A stretch of 64,000 nt of DNA, from assembly GCA_000198515.1 (NCBI GenBank), contig FP929140.1:248001-312000 (forward strand), written 5' to 3'. Origin of the DNA: a gamma proteobacterium HdN1. Lineage in GTDB: Bacteria; Pseudomonadota; Gammaproteobacteria; Pseudomonadales; Ketobacteraceae. Positions 9,023 to 18,341 of this stretch are shown piece by piece. The notes beneath the pieces are model-generated. The model ran no database searches. It saw nothing but the letters and a program-made list of their open reading frames with translations, and had not been told where the DNA came from. Both the position numbers and the translations under genes were made by a program. How positions within the stretch are numbered: position 1 is the stretch's first letter; each line of letters starts with the position of its first letter.

Positions 9023-10408
9023 TTGGCACCGGTGGACACCACTGCGAGCCGCGAGCGGCCCCTTACTACGGTACCCGAACGCTCAACGCGCACGTTATTC
9101 AATGCCAATCCGCGAGAGGGGCATGGTCGACTTTCGGCGCAGGATTATGTTGGCGCAGAGCGCCGTGAGTGCAGCCACGCCCACTTGGCGGCAGGGCAAC
9201 GCTGCCCCGCCTGCGGACACGGTTCATTGTATCGGGAACCGAATAAGCATCAGGTTGAACTCATCGGCCATGCACCCATCTCCGCGATCTGTTGGCAGGT
9301 CGAGGTCTTGCGTTGCTCGGCGTGCAAAACCATTTTCAATGCACGAAATCCGTGTGCGAAATATCAGCCTTCGGTCAAGACCAGCATTGTATTGGCTCGT
9401 TATTACCTGGGGTTACCGTATCATCGTTTGGACGCGTTTCAACAGCTCGTGGGCGTGCCCTTGCCCGATGCCACCCAATGGGAATTGGCAGAATCCCTGT
9501 TTAGCGATGTTTTGCCGGTGATCGAGGTGTTGATCAAGGCGGCGGCGCAGGCCACCCTGATCGGGCTTGACGACACGCAGGGGCGCATCCTGACCTTGCT
9601 GGCAGAGAACAAACATCTTCCGGCGGACGCACGTCACGGCATTCACAGCACCGGATTTGTCACCGTCGGCGCACATACCATCATTCTATTTTTCACTTCC
9701 CGAGCGCATGCCGGTGAGAATCTTGACAAGCTTCTGGATCTGCGTCGCCCCAGTATGGAAAAGCCCACGCAAATGAGCGATGCGTCGGCTAACAACGGCG
9801 CCAAGCGGCACAGGGATGCCACCGAGGTGACTCATTGCAATGCGCACGCGGTCCGTAAATTCAAGGAGATTCAAGCGAATTTCCCGGCGCCCTGCGACTT
9901 TGTTCTGGAGACATTGTCGGCGGTATTTGCTCACGATGCCTTCGCCCGCGAGCAGAGGATGAATCCCGAAGCACGGCGTGATTATCATGCAGAACACAGC
10001 GGCCCTTTATTGGCCGATCTGAAAGCGTGGATGGAAATGCAATTTCGGGAGCATCGTGAAGAACCCAACAGTGACTTGGGGCAGGCAATGAATTACATGC
10101 TGAAACGCTGGGAGCGATTTACCCGATTTTTAACACGACCCGGCGTACCACTGGACAACAATTTCGTCGAGCGGGCGTTGAAGAGGCTGATCTTTCAGCG
10201 CAAGAACAGTCTGTTCTTTGCCAATGAACGATCGGCTTATGTAGGCTGTGCGTTAACGAGCCTGATCATGACTGCGGTAGAAGCCGGGGTGAATGTCTTC
10301 GAGTATTTGAATGTCTTGCAGGAAAACCGCTTTTGGGTAGGACGAGAGCCCGAGCGCTGGTTGCCGTGGAATTATCAGCAGGCGTTACCTCGCCGAGAGG
10401 CCGCTTAA
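9023..10408 (+). CDS. tnpC: IS66-family transposase TnpC
   Basis: The main DDE transposase of the element. A zinc-binding region (CPACGHGSLY, then CSAC) comes first, then catalytic-domain motifs: GLDDTQ, CNAHAVRKF and the conserved C-terminal block VPLDNNFVERALKRLIFQRK with NSLFFANERSA, closing with the short C-terminal element around RFWVGREPERWLPW. The listed start is a TTG, but the frame is open upstream to the T8 run near 8960, and the missing N-terminus lies in the preceding frame. Its stop overlaps the stop of tnpB on the opposite strand (shared TTAA). Activity depends on whether frameshifting at T8 joins the halves. Confidence 0.88.
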   Translation: MAPVDTTASRERPLTTVPERSTRTLFNANPREGHGRLSAQDYVGAERRECSHAHLAAGQRCPACGHGSLYREPNKHQVELIGHAPISAICWQVEVLRCSACKTIFNARNPCAKYQPSVKTSIVLARYYLGLPYHRLDAFQQLVGVPLPDATQWELAESLFSDVLPVIEVLIKAAAQATLIGLDDTQGRILTLLAENKHLPADARHGIHSTGFVTVGAHTIILFFTSRAHAGENLDKLLDLRRPSMEKPTQMSDASANNGAKRHRDATEVTHCNAHAVRKFKEIQANFPAPCDFVLETLSAVFAHDAFAREQRMNPEARRDYHAEHSGPLLADLKAWMEMQFREHREEPNSDLGQAMNYMLKRWERFTRFLTRPGVPLDNNFVERALKRLIFQRKNSLFFANERSAYVGCALTSLIMTAVEAGVNVFEYLNVLQENRFWVGREPERWLPWNYQQALPRREAA

Positions 10409-10755
10409 GCGACACGTTTCCAGTCAGAGGGCAGCATCGTGAGATCTGGGTTGCCATTCCAGAGCAGAAGTTGAAGCTGTCGGTGCGTCAGCGGACAGAC
10501 GTTCTCGTCCGAGCGCGGCCACCACTGCAGCTTGCCTTGCGAAAGGCGTTTCGTGCACAACCAGAACCCCTGCCCGTCGTAGCTTAAAATTCTTAGCGCG
10601 GTGCGTGCCCGGTTGCGAAACACGTACAGCGCGCCACTGAATGGATCTTGCTCAAGATGGCGCCGGCAACGTTGCGCCAGCCCATCGATACCGGCACGAA
10701 AATCGGCAGGCTCCACCGCCAGAAAGATGCGGGATTGCGGCGTGAGTTGCAGCAT
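10405..10755 (-). CDS. tnpB: IS66 accessory protein TnpB (Orf2)
   Basis: A typical IS66 Orf2 protein of about 116 residues starting MLQLTPQSRIFLAVEPADFR. It shows the family hallmarks (ADFRAGIDGL, DPFSGALYVFRNR, KILSYDGQGFWL-like region here ALRILSYDGQGFWLCTKRL). An in-frame ATG at 10785 also exists, but ATG 10755 matches the usual family start and is one base from the stop of the shifted tnpA frame. It is needed with TnpA and TnpC for transposition; its exact molecular role is not settled. Confidence 0.9.
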   Translation of the reverse strand: MLQLTPQSRIFLAVEPADFRAGIDGLAQRCRRHLEQDPFSGALYVFRNRARTALRILSYDGQGFWLCTKRLSQGKLQWWPRSDENVCPLTHRQLQLLLWNGNPDLTMLPSDWKRVA

Positions 10756-10757
10756 AC

Positions 10758-11149
10758 TTAACTCCGCAGGAACTGCGTCAGACATTGCAGGGCCAGATGA
10801 GGGTCAGCGCCCTGCAAGTGCAACGTTGTTCCGTCCTGCCGCGAAAACTCAATTTGCAGGGATGAGCGATAAACCGCTGACTCTGGCGGTGGAATCACTT
10901 CTACAAACGCTGATGCATGCGGATGGCGGCTACGTCGCCCCGCTTAATGCATTGCTGCTCAAGCGCATCGACACTCACGCACAACGCTTCCGTAATGACC
11001 GTCCGAGGATAATGATCGACAAGCGCTGTCGCTTGATCCCACAAATCGTTGGGAATTCTGCCACGCCGACCGTGTCCTCGCCATTGGTTGAAAGCTTCAA
11101 CAACCGGGGTGAGTAAATCGGGAATCGCTTGGTGAGTAGCGTCTGCCAT
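10758..11149 (-). pseudogene. tnpA: IS66 accessory protein TnpA, frameshifted
   Basis: The minus-strand frame starts MADATHQAIPDLLTPVVEAF and runs to a stop at 10901 (82 codons). The expected TnpA C-terminus (FVEVIPPPES ... LHLQGADPHLALQCLTQFL) is present in the -1 frame and ends at 10758, next to the tnpB start. The change of frame falls at GCGGGGCG near 10935-10942: one extra G would join the two parts as CIKRGRRSRHPHASAFVEV. It is either a one-base loss or a -1 slippery site. Confidence 0.8.
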
Positions 11150-11232
11150 AAGTCTCTCCTATTGGAAGGTAGTGGAGAGCGAATTGGACGCTACTATTCC
11201 CTAGTTGTCAGACTTGCTTGCCGGAAGGTCAC
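10942..11232 (-). repeat. Right 291-bp inverted repeat of the IS66 unit
   Basis: Reverse-complement copy of 8289-8579, containing the outer end and the start of the minus-strand tnpA. The two copies differ at a few positions only. Confidence 0.9.
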
Positions 11233-11244
11233 GTTGGATTCATC
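11233..11244 (+). repeat. 12-bp direct repeat, right flank of the IS66 element
   Basis: Second exact copy of GTTGGATTCATC, directly after the outer end at 11232. Confidence 0.75.
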
Positions 11245-11336
11245 GGCTTTGATGTTCTGCCGCTTGTGTGCGACGGCAAGGCCTCCCACCAGAAAACAAT
11301 GCCATGTTAAGATATATGGCATTGACCATGCTCAGC

Positions 11337-11454
11337 ACGGCAAGAAAGTAGTTCAAGGGTACGAGCTTAAAGGCGCTGCGCAAAACCGCCAGCTGGAACG
11401 ATGCTGCACTCCAGCGTATCTTGCAGAACGCTTTTTGAACATGGGACAGCCCTG
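11337..11454 (+). pseudogene. Remnant of an ISAs1 (H-repeat) transposase 3' end
   Basis: About 118 bp closely match the 3' end of the remnant at 2330-2453: the coding end (... LQRILQNAF stop at 11436) and the terminal GGGACAGCCCTG. An internal TAG replaces a CAG codon, so it is dead. It shows that a second ISAs1-like copy once lay on the far side of the Rhs locus. Confidence 0.88.
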
Positions 11455-11470
11455 ATTACTTCAACGACCT

Positions 11471-12670
11471 GTGAGCATTTTCACGAATCAGATTCTGAGG
11501 CGTATTACTGTGGCAGACCTGCAAAAGTTCAAAATAGGGAAATTCGAGCGCAAAGGTTTGGAGACATTGCTTTCGAGCAAGCGTGTGACGGGGGCGCGTC
11601 TGTGGATGGAGCACCAATTTTTAGCGCAGGTCAATCGCCTGCCTCACGCGATGCTGTATCGCCTGATGGGAGGCCGCCCAGAAACCTTGGGTACGCGCAC
11701 CTTGGGCGCAGAAATGCAGGCCATCGCGTTTACTTCGCGGCGGATGAAGCCGTTCCACGAGTATCCAAAGGATGCCATGCGCGTCCGCTATCAATATGTA
11801 AGCCGCATGATGGGGCGGCAGGGGCCACCTGCTTTGCAAGTTCGGCGCAAGAGAATTCACCTCAACAGCGTCGCAGGCGGCGATCGCTGGCTGCAGATAC
11901 GCACTTATACGCCCGCGCAAACCCGGTTACCACGCCCGATGCTGGTCTACTTTCACGGCGGCGGCTGGTGCATTGGCGGTGCCGACACGCACGAGGACTT
12001 CTGCCTGTACATCGCCGAACGCACGAATATGGCGGTTGTCAGCGTGGATTATCGCCTAGCTCCGGAACACCCCTATCCCTTGCCGGTAGAGGATGTTATC
12101 GACGCGTGGCAATGGATTGCCGAACACGCAGCAATGCTGGGCGGGGATGAGCGCTACCTGTTGGTGGGGGGTGATAGCGCAGGCGGCAACTTAAGCGCGG
12201 TCTTGTGCCAGCAAGCGTACTTGCGCGGCTTTCGGATGCCGGCCGGGCAGGTGTTGCTCTACCCTTCAACGGATATGCGCTGCCAACACGCATCCCATCA
12301 AGAGATGGGGGATGACTATCTTTTAACGGGCAAATGGATTCATTGGTTCATCACCAGCTATCTGCAATCCAACCAAAAACGGGTGGAGCCGCAAGCCTCG
12401 CCGCTACTGGCAGACTTTGAAGTGTTTCGCCATCAGCCGCCGGCCATTGTGGTGACCTGCGGTTTTGATCCGCTGCGCGATGAAGGCGAAGAATACGCTG
12501 AAAAGCTTAGCGCAGCGGGCGTGTCGGTGGATTACCACGAATTCAGCCACTTACTGCACGGTTTTATCGGCATGTTGGGTGTTTCAGGCCAGGCAATTTC
12601 AGCGGCGAACACAATTTCTGCGCAAATTTTAGGCTTGCTTGCTAGGCTTGAGGGTATACAAAATTCGTAA
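11471..12670 (+). CDS. Alpha/beta-hydrolase, HSL-family esterase/lipase
   Basis: A 399-residue serine hydrolase of the hormone-sensitive-lipase (alpha/beta-hydrolase fold 3) family, expected to cleave carboxylic esters. The oxyanion-hole motif HGGGW is at residues 162-166, the nucleophile motif GDSAGG has Ser236, the acid is probably Asp333 (CGFDPLRDEG) and the base His363 (HLLHGF). About 150 N-terminal residues precede the fold and have no signal peptide. The GTG start at 11471 has no clear ribosome-binding site, and the upstream DNA is IS remnant, so its original promoter may be lost. Confidence 0.88.
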   Translation: MSIFTNQILRRITVADLQKFKIGKFERKGLETLLSSKRVTGARLWMEHQFLAQVNRLPHAMLYRLMGGRPETLGTRTLGAEMQAIAFTSRRMKPFHEYPKDAMRVRYQYVSRMMGRQGPPALQVRRKRIHLNSVAGGDRWLQIRTYTPAQTRLPRPMLVYFHGGGWCIGGADTHEDFCLYIAERTNMAVVSVDYRLAPEHPYPLPVEDVIDAWQWIAEHAAMLGGDERYLLVGGDSAGGNLSAVLCQQAYLRGFRMPAGQVLLYPSTDMRCQHASHQEMGDDYLLTGKWIHWFITSYLQSNQKRVEPQASPLLADFEVFRHQPPAIVVTCGFDPLRDEGEEYAEKLSAAGVSVDYHEFSHLLHGFIGMLGVSGQAISAANTISAQILGLLARLEGIQNS

Positions 12671-12892
12671 TTAGTGTTCTTCTGGCGCGATGGCGGCTGC
12701 TTGGATGTCTCGTATGTGGTTGAAACATATGAGATTTTTTGTGTAAACGCGTGTAACAAACCAGCAGTATTCAGGCTGCATTGTTTGTGCTTTAATTGTG
12801 ACCCTTTCCGACCGGCGCGTTCTGTGCCGAGCCATTGCTGTAAGCTGTAGTGTACGCAGTAGTTTGTAGTGTTGTAATCAAGAGAGGAAAGC

Positions 12893-14569
12893 ATGCATCA
12901 GGATAAACGCCCGGCTACGCAACGCTTTGCGGAAGCCAATATGGATGCCATGTACAGGATTTTTACGGTTCCTGAAGCGCCGGGTTCGACCTTGGGCCAG
13001 ATTGACAATATGATCAGTCAGAACCTGATGGGCTTTCTGCAGAACCACATCGTCGCGGTTGAAAAGGACCTCTCGGAAGTCGAAAAAGACTTCGCAGACG
13101 CCCACATTCCCGAAAAACCTTGGTTTGTGTCCGATCAAACCCAGTTTTTGTTGGACAAACTGGTTGCGCAGTCGGTGCACACCGCATCGCCGAGTTTTGT
13201 TGGACATATGACGTCCGCGCTGCCGTATTTCATGCTGCCGCTTTCGCGCATCATGATGGCGCTGAACCAAAACCTCGTAAAAATCGAAACCTCCAAGGCG
13301 TTCACACCGCTGGAACGTCAGGTGCTCGGCATGATGCACCGCCTGATTTATGAGCGTGACGACAAGTTTTACGATCAATGGATGCACAAAAGCGGCCACT
13401 CACTCGGCGTGTTATGTTCGGGTGGAACCATCGCCAACATGACGGCACTTTGGGTGGCTCGAAATGCCATGTTCAAACCGTCGAAAGGCTTCAAAGGCAT
13501 CAATCATACCGGCGTGTTTGGTGCGCTAAAGCACCACGGCCTAGAGGGAATGGCGGTTCTGGTATCGGAGCGCGGCCATTATTCACTTGCCAAAGCTGCC
13601 GACGTATTAGGAATTGGCCGCGATCATTTATTAACGGTTCGTACCGACGATAACAACAAGGTCAATATCCGCAAGATGCGCCAAAAGCTCGAAGAATGCC
13701 GCTCGCGCAATATCGGCGTGATGGCCATTGTGGGCGTCTGCGGCACGTCTGAAACCGGCACCGTAGATCCGTTGAATGATCTGGCCGATCTCGCTGAAGA
13801 ATTTGGCTGCCACTACCACGTAGACGCGGCATGGGGCGGCGCTACGCTCTTCTCCCAAAAATATTCCCACATCCTTGAAGGAATCCGCCGCGCAGACTCG
13901 GTCACCATCGACGGTCACAAACAGCTATACGTACCGATGGGCGCAGGGATGGTGTTCTTCAAGAATCCAACGGCGCTCTCCAACATCCAGCACCACGCCG
14001 AATACATTATCCGCCAAGGCTCCAAGGATTTGGGCTCGCACACCCTAGAAGGTTCACGCCCCGGTATGGCGATGCTTGTACATTCCGGCTTACGAATCAT
14101 CGGGCGCAGCGGCTACGAAATCCTCATCAATGAGGGCATCGAAAAGGCGCGCGCATTTGCCGATATGGTTCGCGCCGAACCTGATTTCGAAATGATTACC
14201 GAGCCAGAACTCAATATTCTGACCTATCGCTACGTTCCCGAATTTGTGAAGAAAAAGCTCGCAACCGCCAACGCACGCGAAATTGATCATATTCACGATC
14301 TGCTCAACCGGCTCACCAAATTGATCCAGAAAACCCAGCGCGCGCGCGGAAAATCCTTTGTTTCGCGCACCCGCCTAACGCCTGAAAAGTACGGCCACCG
14401 CTTAACGGTAGTGTTCCGTGTAGTGCTGGCGAATCCGCTCACCAATCACCAGATTTTGCGCGGCGTTCTAGAAGAGCAACGCACGATTGCCTCTCTTGAA
14501 GACTGCCAGCAGCTATTGCGCCAATTGAGCGAGGCTTGCGCCGAAGCTCGCCACGTGAGCAACGGTTAG
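12893..14569 (+). CDS. panP: PLP-dependent aspartate 1-decarboxylase, PanP type
   Basis: A 558-residue group II PLP decarboxylase. PanP converts L-aspartate to beta-alanine for pantothenate and CoA, replacing the self-cleaving PanD. The PLP lysine is Lys343 in SVTIDGHKQLYVP; the substrate/cofactor region HVDAAWGG and the phosphate-binding SGGTIANMTAL are present. The N-terminal FTVPEAPGSTLGQID and overall length fit the PanP subfamily rather than GadB. An ATG with an AGAGAGGAAAG ribosome-binding region supports the start. The downstream nitroreductase is convergent. Confidence 0.88.
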   Translation: MHQDKRPATQRFAEANMDAMYRIFTVPEAPGSTLGQIDNMISQNLMGFLQNHIVAVEKDLSEVEKDFADAHIPEKPWFVSDQTQFLLDKLVAQSVHTASPSFVGHMTSALPYFMLPLSRIMMALNQNLVKIETSKAFTPLERQVLGMMHRLIYERDDKFYDQWMHKSGHSLGVLCSGGTIANMTALWVARNAMFKPSKGFKGINHTGVFGALKHHGLEGMAVLVSERGHYSLAKAADVLGIGRDHLLTVRTDDNNKVNIRKMRQKLEECRSRNIGVMAIVGVCGTSETGTVDPLNDLADLAEEFGCHYHVDAAWGGATLFSQKYSHILEGIRRADSVTIDGHKQLYVPMGAGMVFFKNPTALSNIQHHAEYIIRQGSKDLGSHTLEGSRPGMAMLVHSGLRIIGRSGYEILINEGIEKARAFADMVRAEPDFEMITEPELNILTYRYVPEFVKKKLATANAREIDHIHDLLNRLTKLIQKTQRARGKSFVSRTRLTPEKYGHRLTVVFRVVLANPLTNHQILRGVLEEQRTIASLEDCQQLLRQLSEACAEARHVSNG

Positions 14570-14575
14570 TTTGAG

Positions 14576-14595
14576 ACGCGCTGCTAGCAGCGCGT
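14576..14595. terminator. Perfect 20-bp palindrome between convergent genes
   Basis: ACGCGCTGCTAGCAGCGCGT can form an 8-bp GC-rich stem with a CTAG loop. It contains the stop of the minus-strand nitroreductase gene and lies just after panP. There is no clear U run, so termination is plausible but unproven. Confidence 0.45.
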
Positions 14596-15318
14596 GACAA
14601 CGTCTTCCAGCGGAAAGCGAAAGCGCGCGTGATACACGCCGTTATCCGCGCGCTTTCCGGCAGCAATTACCATTACCACGAAGCCATCGCTCGGAATTTT
14701 TAACAGCTTGCGAACCCGCCACTCGTCAAAACCTTCCATTGGGCAAGAGTCATAGCCGTGGGCGCGTAGGCCGAGCATTAAATTCTCGCAAGCAAGCGCA
14801 GTCGATTTAGCCGCCCACACCCGCATTTCCGATAGGCTGTAGGGGCCGCGCGGCACCGCCCGAGCCAAGCCCGCTAAGGCACCGCTCACACGCTTCGCTA
14901 ATCCCAGCAAGCCGAGTGGCCCTTGGTTGTAATGGAACAGCGCCAAGCGTCCGTAATAATCCTGCACCACCTTGGGGATCGTCTCCTCGGGCCAAACGTC
15001 GAGCACCCGCAGGCTATTTTGTTTCCATGTGTCCGTGCGCGCCACCATTACAAAAAGCAGCGGAGCGGTTTTTGCTGCGTTTTGGTTCATGCAGGCTTGC
15101 GCCAGTTTTTTTCGCATCTCCGGCGTTTCGACCACATAAAAAGACCACGGCTGAAGGTTGCTGGAATTGGGTGCAAGCAAAGCCAGTTCCAGACAGTCCT
15201 GAATGACGGCTTCCGGTACGGGGTCAGGCAAGTAACGGCGAACCGAACGGCGGCTCATCACTACCTTGCGAAATTCTTCGGCGTTAATTTCTGGCAGTGG
15301 TTCATGGAAATGGCTCAT
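14584..15318 (-). CDS. Nitroreductase-family flavoprotein
   Basis: A 244-residue FMN-dependent nitroreductase-like oxidoreductase. The N-terminal FMN-phosphate motif is SRRSVRRYLPDPVPEAVI; the family's APNSSNLQPWSFYVV segment and the C-terminal APNDGF-like/SCPMEGFDEWRVRKLL region follow. Members reduce nitro groups or quinones with NAD(P)H; the substrate here cannot be told. It is transcribed divergently from polA. Confidence 0.88.
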   Translation of the reverse strand: MSHFHEPLPEINAEEFRKVVMSRRSVRRYLPDPVPEAVIQDCLELALLAPNSSNLQPWSFYVVETPEMRKKLAQACMNQNAAKTAPLLFVMVARTDTWKQNSLRVLDVWPEETIPKVVQDYYGRLALFHYNQGPLGLLGLAKRVSGALAGLARAVPRGPYSLSEMRVWAAKSTALACENLMLGLRAHGYDSCPMEGFDEWRVRKLLKIPSDGFVVMVIAAGKRADNGVYHARFRFPLEDVVTRC

Positions 15319-15398
15319 CTACATCTTCCTTAAGTCGTAGGGAAAAAAATGCTAGGATAGTTGCCCGTCAGCCACGGATTAGTCAAGGATAAGCCCGT

Positions 15399-18161
15399 AT
15401 GCCATCCAATCCGCCCATCGTGCTTGTCGATGGCTCCAGCTATTTGTATCGCGCCTTTCACGCAATGCCGCCCCTGACCACATCCAACGGCCAGCCCACC
15501 GGCGCGATCAAGGGCGTGCTAAATATGTTGCGTAAGCTGCAAGCAGATGTAAAGCCGCTTCGGATGGCGGTCATTTTTGACGCCAAGGGAAAAACCTTCC
15601 GCGACGACATTTTTCCCGAATATAAAGCGCAGCGGCCACCCATGCCCGATGATTTGCGCGCCCAAATCGAGCCGTTATACGACTGCATACGCGCCCTAGG
15701 GCTGCCTTTGATCTCTATCAGCGGCGTGGAGGCGGATGATGTCATTGGCACGTACTGTGTGGAGGCAAGCCGCTTGGGTGAGCGGGTATTGGTGTCAACA
15801 GGTGATAAAGATATTGCCCAGCTTGTCAATGAGCACGTTACGCTGATCAATACCATGAACGACACTTTGCTGGATCGTGATGGCGTAATCGAAAAATTCG
15901 GCCTGCCGCCAGAGCAGATCGTTGACTATCTCACCCTTGTGGGGGATAGCGTTGATAACATTCCCGGTGTGCCCAAGTGTGGGCCAAAAACGGCGCTTAA
16001 ATGGCTTGATGACTACGGCAGCTTAGACAATCTCATCGCTCACGCAGATGAGATCAAAGGTAAGGTTGGCGAAAATCTGCGAGCCAGCCTTGAGCAGATT
16101 CCGCTATCCCGCCAGCTTGCAACGATTAAATGCGACGTGCCGCTTGCGCAAGGCGTTATGGAGTTGCAGCTGGAGAATGCAAATACCGAAAAATTGGTTG
16201 AGCTCTACCAGCAGTTGGAATTCAAATCTTGGCTGCATGACTTGCTTGGCAGCAATGAAGCGGCTGGTGCCCATCAGAACGGCGCGTCCGTGAGCATCGC
16301 ATCCCCAACGGCAGAATCTATACCTACGCAGGATGGTTTTGCCTTTGAACCGGAAAATGATTATCACACCATTCTGGACGCCGCAGAACTTGAGCGTTGG
16401 GTTGTGCGCCTTTTGGCCAGTGATGTATTCTCCGTAGACACCGAAACCACCAGCCTGAATTACATGGATGCGGAACTGGTAGGAATCTCCTTCTCCCTTC
16501 AAGCGGGCGAAGCCGCCTACGTCCCCGTCGGCCATACCGCCATCGGAACGCCGGAACAACTGCCCCTAGACTACGTGCTGAATGCACTCAAGCCGATCCT
16601 TGAAGCCGAAACCCCCGCAAAAATTGGCCAAAATCTGAAATACGACATGAACGTTTTGGCCCGTTACGGCATAACGCTTAGTGGTGTTCGCTTTGACACC
16701 ATGCTGGAATCTTATGTGCTGGATGCAGCAGCGACTCGTCATGATATGGACAGCCTTGCACTGAAATACCTAGGCCAGAAAACCATCGCATTTGAGGATG
16801 TCGCCGGCAAGGGCGCCAAGCAAATTACCTTTGATCAGGTGCCATTGTTGCAAGCGGCAACCTATGCAGCAGAAGACGCCGACGTTACATTAAAACTCCA
16901 TCAAGCTCTCTGGCCGCGCGTGCAGAAAACGCCAACACTTACAAAGGTATTTCAAGAAATTGAAATGCCGCTAGTCGGCGTACTCTCGCGAATGGAAAGA
17001 GAAGGAGCGCGCATTGACGTAGCGGCATTAAAACAGCAGAGTCGACAGCTTGGTGAGCGTATGGCCGAGTTGGAAGCCGAAGCCCACACGCTGGCCGGAC
17101 AACCATTCAACCTCGCTTCTCCCAAGCAACTCGGTGAAATCCTCTACGACCAGCTTCAGCTGCCGATCCTGAAAAAAACCCCCAAGGGTGCACCCTCTAC
17201 CGACGAGAGTGTGTTGCAAGACCTCGCCCACGATTACGAGCTCCCCAAAGTGCTGCTGGAATATCGCGGCTGCGCCAAATTAAAATCAACCTATACCGAT
17301 AAACTGCCGGAACTGGTGAACCCGCGCACTGGACGCATCCATACCTCTTACCATCAGGCAGTCGCGTCCACTGGGCGCTTATCTTCGTCTGACCCAAACC
17401 TGCAAAATATCCCGATTCGTAATGAGTCGGGGCGTAAAATTCGCCAAGCATTTATTGCGGAGCCCGGTTTTACAATGGTGGCGGCGGATTATTCGCAGAT
17501 CGAGCTGCGCATCATGGCGCACCTTTCGGATGACGAGAGCTTGATTGATGCCTTTGCGCGCGGGCTGGATATTCACCGTGCAACGGCAGCGGAAGTCATG
17601 GGAGTTCCGCTGGAGGATGTGACCAGCGACATGCGCCGCTCTGCAAAAGCGGTAAACTTTGGTTTGATTTACGGGATGTCTGCATTTGGACTGGCGCGCC
17701 AGTTGGGAATCTCCCGAGAGCAGGCGCAAGCGTATATGGATCGTTATTTTCATCGCTACCCAGGTGTGTTGCGCTATATGGAAGATATCCGCAAGCAAGC
17801 GCACGATCAGGGCTATGTTGAGACATTGTTTGGCCGGCGTCTTTATTTGCCTGAAGTGCGTGCTGCGAGCAAAATGCGTAGACAGGCCGCTGAGCGCGTG
17901 GCGATCAACGCACCTATGCAGGGTTCCGCTGCCGATATTATCAAGCGCGCCATGATCGACATTGATACTTGGCTACGCACCCAGCCGGCAAAGATCCGCA
18001 TGATTATGCAAGTACACGACGAGCTGGTGTTTGAAGTGCCGAACGATGTGGTGCCCGATGCGATCGAACAGATTCAGAAGCGCATGTCGGGAGCGGCCTC
18101 TCTTAAGGTGCCTTTAATTGTTGAGGCAGGAACGGGTACAAACTGGGAGCAGGCGCACTAA
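15399..18161 (+). CDS. polA: DNA polymerase I
   Basis: A full-length 920-residue Pol I. The 5'-nuclease domain (about 1-290; [32 protein letters not shown]) is followed by an intact proofreading domain (VDTETTSL, Asp347 and Glu349) and the polymerase domain with motif A DYSQIELR (Asp697), the finger helix [15 protein letters not shown] and motif [10 protein letters not shown] (Asp874). It fills gaps in repair and removes Okazaki-fragment primers. ATG 15399 has an AAGGAT ribosome-binding site. The gene is single, with no neighbour in an operon. Confidence 0.98.
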   Translation: MPSNPPIVLVDGSSYLYRAFHAMPPLTTSNGQPTGAIKGVLNMLRKLQADVKPLRMAVIFDAKGKTFRDDIFPEYKAQRPPMPDDLRAQIEPLYDCIRALGLPLISISGVEADDVIGTYCVEASRLGERVLVSTGDKDIAQLVNEHVTLINTMNDTLLDRDGVIEKFGLPPEQIVDYLTLVGDSVDNIPGVPKCGPKTALKWLDDYGSLDNLIAHADEIKGKVGENLRASLEQIPLSRQLATIKCDVPLAQGVMELQLENANTEKLVELYQQLEFKSWLHDLLGSNEAAGAHQNGASVSIASPTAESIPTQDGFAFEPENDYHTILDAAELERWVVRLLASDVFSVDTETTSLNYMDAELVGISFSLQAGEAAYVPVGHTAIGTPEQLPLDYVLNALKPILEAETPAKIGQNLKYDMNVLARYGITLSGVRFDTMLESYVLDAAATRHDMDSLALKYLGQKTIAFEDVAGKGAKQITFDQVPLLQAATYAAEDADVTLKLHQALWPRVQKTPTLTKVFQEIEMPLVGVLSRMEREGARIDVAALKQQSRQLGERMAELEAEAHTLAGQPFNLASPKQLGEILYDQLQLPILKKTPKGAPSTDESVLQDLAHDYELPKVLLEYRGCAKLKSTYTDKLPELVNPRTGRIHTSYHQAVASTGRLSSSDPNLQNIPIRNESGRKIRQAFIAEPGFTMVAADYSQIELRIMAHLSDDESLIDAFARGLDIHRATAAEVMGVPLEDVTSDMRRSAKAVNFGLIYGMSAFGLARQLGISREQAQAYMDRYFHRYPGVLRYMEDIRKQAHDQGYVETLFGRRLYLPEVRAASKMRRQAAERVAINAPMQGSAADIIKRAMIDIDTWLRTQPAKIRMIMQVHDELVFEVPNDVVPDAIEQIQKRMSGAASLKVPLIVEAGTGTNWEQAH

Positions 18162-18341
18162 ATTCGTCGCAAGAGAACGGCGCATTGGAAGCGAGCAGCT
18201 CATTGCAGGCGCATGAGGTGAGCTCTCGGCAATTCGATATTTCCGCAAAACAGAGAACAAAAGCTAATAATAAATAAGCGTTCACGCAAAGAGCGCACCA
18301 TAAAAGCCTTGTAATAAGAATATTTAGACTCAGGAGGGCGC

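Larger units (their letters stand above)
8289..11232. mobile_element. Rearranged IS66-family element
   Basis: The unit begins and ends with the same 291-bp sequence in inverted orientation (8289-8579 and 10942-11232), each with the outer end GTGACCTTCCGGCAAGCAAG. It is flanked by a 12-bp direct repeat. Inside, a related end (GTAACCTTCCGGCAAGCAAG) begins at 8580, directly after a tnpA truncated at codon 70. The transposase gene is on the plus strand, facing tnpB and tnpA on the minus strand. IS66 elements normally carry tnpA, tnpB and tnpC in one direction, so this looks like a nested or inverted derivative that moved as a unit. Confidence 0.85.

Noticed and set aside
10601-11116. Plus-strand 171-codon frame over tnpB/tnpA
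   Set aside because: Exact antisense of the IS66 accessory genes; the minus-strand frames have the family motifs.
16104-16559. 151-codon minus-strand frame in polA
   Set aside because: Antisense of the conserved Pol I linker and proofreading domain.
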